A stretch of DNA of 64,000 nt from DASVRZ01 sp038230215. Lineage in GTDB: Bacteria > Verrucomicrobiota > Verrucomicrobiia > Chthoniobacterales > DASVRZ01. A program made the translations under genes and the position numbers. The DNA lies in assembly GCA_038230215.1 (NCBI GenBank), contig JBBRNR010000005.1:186001-250000 (forward strand), in the 5' to 3' direction. The first letter of the stretch is position 1; every line of letters begins with the position of its first letter. Shown one piece after another: positions 58,160 through 64,000 of this stretch. The notes below the pieces were generated by a model that ran no database searches, had not been told where the DNA came from, and saw only the letters and a program-made list of their open reading frames with translations.

Positions 58160-60340
58160 TTATTGCGGAGTGGGAGACGCAATGGCTTCCGCTGAATTCT
58201 CGCGAGTAGCCTGATGCTGCTTGGGGGCTGGTCGAGCTGATTTTGCAGTGCGTTCGCGAGTGGCATCGGGCTGCTGCTGGTTGCCTGCTTCGGGAGCCGC
58301 CTGGCGGGTCCGAGTCACTTCACGCTCGACGGGCTGCTTTTGCTGGGCCGCTTCTTGGCGCCGCTCGCGAAGAGCCTGCTCCTTGGCTTGGAGAACTTGC
58401 TGTCGATGGGTGTCCGGATCCGCTAGCTGAACTTGCGGGCGCGGCGTTTCCACAGCGGGAATATCTGCTGGCGCAGTGGGCCGGACCAATGGTTTCGCCT
58501 GCTGCACCTGTGGCTGACGCTGCGGGCGCGGCGTTTCCGCATTTGGCACATCGGCTGGCGCGGTCTGCCGGATTAATGGTGTTGGCACCGGACGACTAAC
58601 GTCTTCCGCCGCTTTAGGAGATTCAACGCTGTTGGCTTCACGGCGTGCTTTTTGTTGTTCGTGTGGCTGGGGGCGCTTGGCTTGTATAGGACGGGCGGGT
58701 GTCACGTTCGGAAGTGTGTCGGCTGGCGTCCGTTCCAGCTTGGGCGTGGCGGGCGAAGTGGGCTTTTCCACGGGTGTTGCACTCGGCTCTGGACGTTGCG
58801 GAGTCGCATCGGGAGTGGGATTTCCTTCAGGAGTCGCTGTGGCGGAGGAAGTGGTTTGCGTACCCTGTTCTGCCTCATGACGACCCTGCGCTTCCCGACG
58901 AACTTTTTGCTGTTCAGCTGACGGAGAGCGATCTGGGCTAGTGCGCGGCGTGCCAGCCGGAGTCGCTGTCGGTGCGGGTGTGGCCATAGGCGTCAAGGTT
59001 GGTTGAGCTGCGGGCGTGGTTGCGGGCGATTGAGCCTGTGACTGACGGGCCTGGCGTGCGTCGTTCCGCGTCTTCAGCGAACGCTGGCGCTCACGCTCGG
59101 CCTGCTGGGTTTGCGCCTGGCTATCGGCTTTTTTCTGCAAGTCGGCCTTCACGGCCTCACGCTGCTCGGGGCGAACTCCGCGCCAGCCGTTATCGCGTTC
59201 GACCTTAACCACTTTCCGCTCGACTTGGGCAGGACGCACGTCGTTGTTTCCGCCTCGCTGACTAACGGCGGCAAAAAGCGGCGCAACCATCCTCAGATGA
59301 TCACCGCTGGCTCTGGCCACAGCCGAGTTGCGGTCGAATCGAGGATCGCGATTCAGTTCCAATTGGTAGTGATCGACCGGACGTCGGCTGCGATGGCGCA
59401 CGTCTTCGACATCTGGCCCGTAATTGTAAATATTTTGCTCTGTATAAGTGATGTTCGTCACATTCACGGACTGGTTGATAATGGTCACATTACGCTCCGG
59501 CTCGACAACCCTTCCCACATACGTTTCCTCGCCGAAATCCTGTGTGTCCACGAAGTTATAGAACTCCGGGCCGGTATTGTAGCCGACATCAATCGATGCC
59601 GTAATGGTCCCGCCGCGCTGGAGGCGGGCCTCGGGCGGCAGTGGTGCCCAGCCCACATAGCGATCGCTGGACCGCCATGAAACCCAGGCCGGCGCCCATT
59701 CGTCGCCGGGCACCCAGCACCAGCCCGTGTCATTCAGATTCACCCAGCGTCCATAATGGTAGGTCGCCCAGCCGAAACGCTCGTTTGATTCCCACGTCCA
59801 ACCGCGATCCGTCTGCACCCAGTGACCATCGGTATAGGGCTTCCAACGGCGATTATCCTCGGCCACACGCGGACGCCAGATGTAGCCATAATCATCGGAC
59901 TCGATCCAGGCACCGTCGTCCTGGAGTTTGCTATAAAAGACCTCATAGGTAGCCGGTTTTCCTTGATAGACCGGCTCTGAATCTTCCTGAGTCGAGGTGG
60001 ATTCCGTGCGGACATAGACCGGCTTTTTCTTGTCCGATGCAGCAAAGGCATTGCGCTCAGATTCCAACACGGCACGCTGGTCTTCAAGATCAGCCTGCGC
60101 TTTTTTCAACTCGCGCTGTCTCGTCTCGGTGTCGGTGGCTTCCCGCTCTGCCATCTGGCGGTTCAGCTCCGTGGACTGGGCACTGAGCTGGTCGAGTTTG
60201 GCTTGCATGTCCTGCAATTGACGTTCCTTCGCAGGGTCAGCGCTAGCCGACTTTTGGTCGCAAGCAGCCAGAGCCAGGGCGACGCAGCTGATGATGGCCA
60301 AGGGAATGCGCGGGGCGCAGAATGGGGTGGGAGTTTTCAT
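58160..60340 (-). CDS. Lipoprotein with DUF6600-like Trp-rich domain and long Pro/Gln-rich tail
   Basis: A 726-residue protein. The signal peptide ends in a lipobox LALAAC (Cys26), followed by a coiled coil (about residues 36-95, heptads of Leu/Gln/Arg). Residues 125-270 hold a Trp-rich domain with repeated W-x-P and GxW patterns (GAWIESDDYGYIWRP, GWTWESNERFGW, GWCWVPGDEWAPAWVSW), the DUF6600 layout. The last 350 residues are low complexity with Pro, Thr, Gln and Arg and near-repeats such as ETPRPQ and TAPADIP, probably extended. Localisation at the outer membrane is inferred; function is unknown. Confidence 0.8.
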   Translation of the reverse strand: MKTPTPFCAPRIPLAIISCVALALAACDQKSASADPAKERQLQDMQAKLDQLSAQSTELNRQMAEREATDTETRQRELKKAQADLEDQRAVLESERNAFAASDKKKPVYVRTESTSTQEDSEPVYQGKPATYEVFYSKLQDDGAWIESDDYGYIWRPRVAEDNRRWKPYTDGHWVQTDRGWTWESNERFGWATYHYGRWVNLNDTGWCWVPGDEWAPAWVSWRSSDRYVGWAPLPPEARLQRGGTITASIDVGYNTGPEFYNFVDTQDFGEETYVGRVVEPERNVTIINQSVNVTNITYTEQNIYNYGPDVEDVRHRSRRPVDHYQLELNRDPRFDRNSAVARASGDHLRMVAPLFAAVSQRGGNNDVRPAQVERKVVKVERDNGWRGVRPEQREAVKADLQKKADSQAQTQQAERERQRSLKTRNDARQARQSQAQSPATTPAAQPTLTPMATPAPTATPAGTPRTSPDRSPSAEQQKVRREAQGRHEAEQGTQTTSSATATPEGNPTPDATPQRPEPSATPVEKPTSPATPKLERTPADTLPNVTPARPIQAKRPQPHEQQKARREANSVESPKAAEDVSRPVPTPLIRQTAPADVPNAETPRPQRQPQVQQAKPLVRPTAPADIPAVETPRPQVQLADPDTHRQQVLQAKEQALRERRQEAAQQKQPVEREVTRTRQAAPEAGNQQQPDATRERTAKSARPAPKQHQATRENSAEAIASPTPQ

Positions 60341-60426
60341 AAAGTTTAAGTTCTGGAAGGGACGCGGGGAAATCCGGTGTATTCAAAGATTCGTAATTCA
60401 AGCACGCGCGAAGTGTATTAATTTGG

Positions 60427-60444
60427 TCTGGCTACAGAGCCAGA
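60427..60444 (-). terminator. Hairpin after trmD
   Basis: TCTGGCT and AGCCAGA pair around a 4-base loop three bases after the trmD stop. The following bases on the minus strand are not U-rich, so termination may be weak. Confidence 0.45.
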
Positions 60445-60447
60445 ACA

Positions 60448-61188
60448 TCACTTCGGCGACCCGCTCCGCGCACAGGTTTTCCGCTCCGCGCTTTTCTCCC
60501 CAACCCCGTCGCCTGAAAGCAAGTCAGGTCTCACCCGTCTGGTTTTTTCCAAGCTACGCTGCTTCCGCCACGCGGCGATCTCTCCGTGATTCCCGCTCAG
60601 CAGAATTTCCGGGATTTTCCACCCTCGAAAGTCTGCCGGACGGGTGTATTGGGGAAATTCCAGCAGGCCATGACTAAAGGAATCCTGCGCCGCCGACTGG
60701 TCATTTCCCAGCACGCCGGGAATGAGTCGTGTGACCGCATCCACAACAACTAAACCCGCCAGAGCGCCGTTTGTCAGGACGTAATCACCAATGGAAATTT
60801 CCTCATCCACGAGGTGGTCGATCACACGCTGGTCGATCCCTTCATAGTGACCGCAGATAATAACAAGGTGTGCCTGGGCAGCCAGTTGAGTTGCGTGGGA
60901 CTGGGAAAATGGCGTGCCGCTGGGCGTCATCAAGATCACTCTTGAACTCGGCTGGCGAAGCTGTTCCACCGCTGCAAAAATCGGCTCAGGCTTCATAACC
61001 ATCCCCTCCCCGCCCCCGTAAGGCGCGTCGTCTGTCAGCCGGTGTTTGTCCGTCGTCCACTGGCGAATGTCGTGGGCTTGAAACGTAAAAAGCCCCTTTT
61101 CTTGAGCCCGTTTCATCATGCTCTGCGTCATCGGCCCGGTGCAAATCCCTGGGAACAACGTCAGCAAATCGATATGGAAAGGTTTCAT
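60448..61188 (-). CDS. trmD: tRNA (guanine-N1)-methyltransferase
   Basis: A 246-residue SPOUT methyltransferase that methylates G37 of certain tRNAs to prevent frameshifting. Family motifs are DLLTLFPGI at the start, DDAPYGGGEGMVMKPEPI, ICGHYEGIDQRV, the knot segment EISIGDYVLTNGALAGLVVVDAV and the C-terminal YTRPADFRGWKIPEILLSGNHGEI region. The usual partners rpsP, rimM and rplS are not adjacent. Confidence 0.96.
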   Translation of the reverse strand: MKPFHIDLLTLFPGICTGPMTQSMMKRAQEKGLFTFQAHDIRQWTTDKHRLTDDAPYGGGEGMVMKPEPIFAAVEQLRQPSSRVILMTPSGTPFSQSHATQLAAQAHLVIICGHYEGIDQRVIDHLVDEEISIGDYVLTNGALAGLVVVDAVTRLIPGVLGNDQSAAQDSFSHGLLEFPQYTRPADFRGWKIPEILLSGNHGEIAAWRKQRSLEKTRRVRPDLLSGDGVGEKSAERKTCARSGSPK

Positions 61189-61303
61189 GCAGCCCGCCCA
61201 AACTAACGCGGCTTCGAGGAAGAATGCAACGTGCCAGACTGCGTAGGACAGCCCGCAGCCTGCAAGTTTGTCGCTCGTCGGGTCCTGTGGTATTGAAGGG
61301 ACG

Positions 61304-61525
61304 ATGTCCTTGGAAGAACGTGCCCGAAAAGCCCGCGAAATCGCCGCCCAGGCCGAACGTTACAAAGTGTGCGAGGGCTGCGAGTCCATTGTGGCTGAGC
61401 GCGTGGTGAATTGCCCGAATTGCCATGGATATCGCTTCGACGGCACGTCTCGGCGCGTCATTTCCCAAGCGGAGCTCCTTGGTGCCCGCGAGCAGACCAG
61501 CGTCGTAGCCGAAGATTTGGAATAA
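61304..61525 (+). CDS. Small zinc-ribbon protein
   Basis: A 73-residue protein. A basic helical N-terminus is followed by KVCEGCESIVAERVVNCPNCHGYRF, written here in two parts as KVCEGCES and NCPNCHGYRF: two CxxC pairs that should bind one zinc. The ATG at 61304 has a GAAGGG site 5 bases upstream; a longer frame upstream is unlikely. It precedes the PilC-like gene by about 90 bases and is divergent from trmD. Function unknown. Confidence 0.75.
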   Translation: MSLEERARKAREIAAQAERYKVCEGCESIVAERVVNCPNCHGYRFDGTSRRVISQAELLGAREQTSVVAEDLE

Positions 61526-61612
61526 GGTGCCCACCGAGTTCCAGTGTTATCTGGCATTGGCATTGGATATGCTTATTTGAAAAGTCGGTCTTACCTCCCT
61601 GATTTTTCAATT

Positions 61613-62827
61613 ATGATTACATTCGCCTATCAAGCTCGCGACAACGGAGGAAAAATTCTCTCCGGCGTTATCGAATCTGTCAGTCAGGATAACGCCATCA
61701 GCAATCTCATGTCCCGGGGTTTGATGGTGCTTTCCATCCAGCAAAAAACACAGGCCAAAAAGATTTCCTCCAAGTCTCTGAGTCCGAAAGAGACCGATCT
61801 CGTGATTTTTACCCGCCAGCTAGCTACCATGGTGGATGCTGGCTTGCCCTTAGTCACGGGCTTGTCCGCTCTTTTCGAACAGATGGATCCGAAAAAGCAA
61901 AAGGCGATGCACACGATTACCGCAGACTTGATTGCCTCCGTGCAAGGCGGCGATCAATTCAACCAAGCCGTTGCCAAGTTTCCGAATGCTTTTTCCCGGC
62001 TCTACATTGCGATGGTTCGCGCCGGTGAATCCGGCGGTTTGCTGTCAGAAATTTTGGATCGTCTGGCTGCGTTTTTGGAAGCCAGTGCGCGGTTAAAGAA
62101 GAAAGTGAAAAGCGCGATGACTTATCCGGCGGTGGTTATCTGCATTGCATTCGGTATCAGCCTTTTCCTCGTTATTAAAGTTGTTCCTGTCTTCGCAGAA
62201 ATATTTTCCGATTTCGGATCGAAACTCCCTGCGCCTACACAGTTTCTGATCGACGTCAGTGATTTCATGCGCGCTTATTGGTACATTATTTTCGGCGTCA
62301 TGGGTGCTGCTTATTACGCCTTAAAGTCTTGGCTGAAAACACCCACTGGCCGTGAAAGTTGGGACCGGTGGAGCCTCAAATTGCCCATTTTCGGTCCACT
62401 AATTCATAAAATTTGCATGTCCCGCATGGCCCGCACATTTGCGCAAATGATTCGTAGTGGCGTGCCCATCTTGGAAACCCTGGAAATCATTGCAGAAACT
62501 TCTGGAAATGTAATGGTGGAAAAAGCCATTCGCCGCACCAGTCTTTTGGTGGAAAAAGGCGATCCACTGGCGACTTCTTTAGCCAAGGAAACCATTTTCC
62601 CCCCTATGCTTTTGCGTATGGTTTCCGCAGGTGAAGCGACGGGCAAAATCGACAGCATGTTGGAAAAAATGGCTGATTTTTGGGATGAGGAAATCGAGGC
62701 TTTGTTGGACGCCTTAACATCCTTGATCGAGCCTCTGTTGATTGTTTTTTTGGGAGCCGTAGTTGGCTTCATCGTTTTTGCACTCTTTTTGCCAATCTTC
62801 AAGCTCAGCGACGTAGTGTCCAAATAA
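61613..62827 (+). CDS. Type IV pilus/type II secretion inner-membrane protein PilC/GspF
   Basis: A 404-residue polytopic platform protein. The start MITFAYQARDNGGKILSG is the usual PilC form, followed by two T2SSF domains: LVIFTRQLATMVDAGLPLV and MARTFAQMIRSGVPILETLE, with AGESGGLLSEILDRLA and AGEATGKIDSMLEKMA at corresponding places. Length matches PilC. Assembly ATPases (PilB/PilT) and pilins are not adjacent, so the complex is dispersed. It is distinct from the shorter paralogue at 44078. Confidence 0.93.
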   Translation: MITFAYQARDNGGKILSGVIESVSQDNAISNLMSRGLMVLSIQQKTQAKKISSKSLSPKETDLVIFTRQLATMVDAGLPLVTGLSALFEQMDPKKQKAMHTITADLIASVQGGDQFNQAVAKFPNAFSRLYIAMVRAGESGGLLSEILDRLAAFLEASARLKKKVKSAMTYPAVVICIAFGISLFLVIKVVPVFAEIFSDFGSKLPAPTQFLIDVSDFMRAYWYIIFGVMGAAYYALKSWLKTPTGRESWDRWSLKLPIFGPLIHKICMSRMARTFAQMIRSGVPILETLEIIAETSGNVMVEKAIRRTSLLVEKGDPLATSLAKETIFPPMLLRMVSAGEATGKIDSMLEKMADFWDEEIEALLDALTSLIEPLLIVFLGAVVGFIVFALFLPIFKLSDVVSK

Positions 62828-62866
62828 CCGCAAGCTGTTCAGAATCAGAATGTTGCCCGATTAAAT

Positions 62867-64000
62867 TTAATCCCCGATAGAACTGCTCCCCCGCTCCATC
62901 CAGAGGGTGAGCAGTGCGATATCCGACGGTGTAATTCCGCTAATTCTGCCCGCCTGTCCCAGGGTTTCCGGTTTAATCTCAGAGAGTTTTTGCCGGGCCT
63001 CCAGCCTCATTCCATGCACTGAATTAAAGTCCAGCCAATGTGGAAATTTACGCGCCTCATGTTTACGGGCATTATCTACAGCATTTTCCTGACGGCGAAT
63101 GTAACCCTCATATTTTAAGTCTGTTTCGAGCATCTCCCAAACGGACGGCGCGATTCCCGCCAACATTTCATGAGGCAAATTTTTAAAATTGAAAGAAGGA
63201 CGTCGCAGCAATTTTTCCACGCGCACACCCTCAAATTTTTGCTGTTGCGAAATTAACAAGGCTGCCGCAAGCGCTGCACGCCTCTCCTCCGCCTTCTTTA
63301 TTCGTTTAGAGCACGCCAGACCAAGCTCACCTGCCTTGGGAGTTAGGCGCAAATCTGCGTTATCTTGGCGCAATAAAAGCCGATATTCAGCCCGGCTGGT
63401 AAACATCCTGTAGGGTTCACTCACACCCTTGGTGATTAAGTCGTCGATCATAACACCGATATAAGCTTCGTCACGTGACAGCACGAACTCAGACTGCCCC
63501 AACACTTTCAATCCTGCATTCGCCCCCGCCATTAATCCTTGCGCCGCAGCCTCTTCGTAACCGGATGTTCCATTAATTTGTCCCGCAAAATATAATCCGC
63601 CAACTCGCTTTGTTTCCAGTGTGGACTTTAATTGCGTTGGTGGGCAGTAATCATACTCCACCGCATAGCCGGGCCGCATAATTTCGGCGTTTTCCAAACC
63701 ATTGATCGAGCGAATAAAGGCGTATTGCACCTCGTATGGCAAACTCGTGGATATTCCATTGACGTAATACTCGTGGGTCTGGCGCCCCTCCGGCTCCAAA
63801 AAAAGTTGATGCTGGGTTTTTTCGGCAAATTTTACCACCTTATCTTCAATCGAGGGGCAATATCGAGGCCCCACTCCCTCTATCTTTCCGGCATAAAGCG
63901 GTGATAGATGCAGGTTTTCCCGGATAATGTCATGTGTGTTCGGATTGGTATGCGTAATCCAGCACGGGATTTGTTCCACATGGAACTTTCCCTCTTGATG
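62867..64000 (-). CDS. mnmG: tRNA uridine 5-carboxymethylaminomethyl modification enzyme MnmG, 3' part
   Basis: Partial: the frame is open to the right edge of the window, so the N-terminal FAD-binding half is missing. About 377 codons are present. Visible segments are QIPCWITHTNPNTHD, GVGPRYCPSIEDKVVKF, LFLEPEGR, GLYFAGQINGTSGYEEAAAQG, EPYRMFTSRAEYRLLLRQDNAD and KYEGYIRRQ. MnmG acts with MnmE to modify wobble uridine in tRNA. It is convergent with the PilC gene; 39 bases separate the stops. Confidence 0.95.
   Translation of the reverse strand, partial: HQEGKFHVEQIPCWITHTNPNTHDIIRENLHLSPLYAGKIEGVGPRYCPSIEDKVVKFAEKTQHQLFLEPEGRQTHEYYVNGISTSLPYEVQYAFIRSINGLENAEIMRPGYAVEYDYCPPTQLKSTLETKRVGGLYFAGQINGTSGYEEAAAQGLMAGANAGLKVLGQSEFVLSRDEAYIGVMIDDLITKGVSEPYRMFTSRAEYRLLLRQDNADLRLTPKAGELGLACSKRIKKAEERRAALAAALLISQQQKFEGVRVEKLLRRPSFNFKNLPHEMLAGIAPSVWEMLETDLKYEGYIRRQENAVDNARKHEARKFPHWLDFNSVHGMRLEARQKLSEIKPETLGQAGRISGITPSDIALLTLWMERGSSSIGD

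Overview
The window looks like chromosome from a Gram-negative bacterium of the PVC group, most likely Verrucomicrobiota (inference). It encodes lipid A genes (a fused lpxC-fabZ followed by lpxA), a PEP-CTERM-type surface protein, several signal-peptide and lipobox proteins, PilC/GspF proteins, and GTG/TTG starts with few clear Shine-Dalgarno sites. No ribosomal RNA, tRNA or CRISPR array was recognised.

Layout. 1-3.9 kb: envelope proteins, a metal-type ABC transporter (ATPase plus permease) and glnB behind a sigma-54 promoter. 3.9-9.2 kb: a lipid-kinase-like/flippase-like pair, then hisD, gltX and aroE. 9.2-17.7 kb: a glycoside-hydrolase/glycosyltransferase fusion and a secreted two-gene operon whose first gene is split by a 3198-bp IS1-like transposon with cargo (XRE-ImmA protease, a partner protein and two small proteins). 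17.7-23 kb: ArsR-type regulator, MFS exporter, a frameshifted gene, a U32 protein. 23-28 kb: VanX-like dipeptidase, response regulator, O-antigen ligase-like protein and polyprenyl glycosylphosphotransferase. 28-34 kb: nitrate/sulfonate-type ABC operon with its LysR gene, folP and a PHP phosphatase. 34-39.6 kb: aspS, two unknown proteins, a HicB-like protein and a diverged prephenate-dehydratase-like protein. 39.8-47.2 kb: groES-groEL, dnaK, a PilC-like protein, lpxA and lpxC-fabZ. 47.4-64 kb: rimO, a second ArsR-type regulator, a matrixin-like protease, smpB, rpoZ, gcvT-gcvH, trpD, an HU-like protein, rnhC, mutY, trmD, a second PilC/GspF protein and the 3' part of mnmG.

Most striking signals. 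(1) Three arrays of strongly diverged but exactly 21-bp tandem units (18074-18325, 36247-36519, 49048-49341). Each sits directly 5' of a gene. Two precede paralogous ArsR-type regulators ending in a DFGHC-containing tail, and the third lies upstream of aspS. Each array has its own consensus, but the period is kept without indels over 250-290 bp, which suggests regulatory DNA with a constrained helical period. (2) The cargo-bearing IS1-like element has perfect 19-bp terminal inverted repeats and an 8-bp target duplication. Removing it restores a single in-frame 479-residue gene exactly. Its cargo includes an XRE-ImmA/partner pair that resembles a toxin-antitoxin or defence module.
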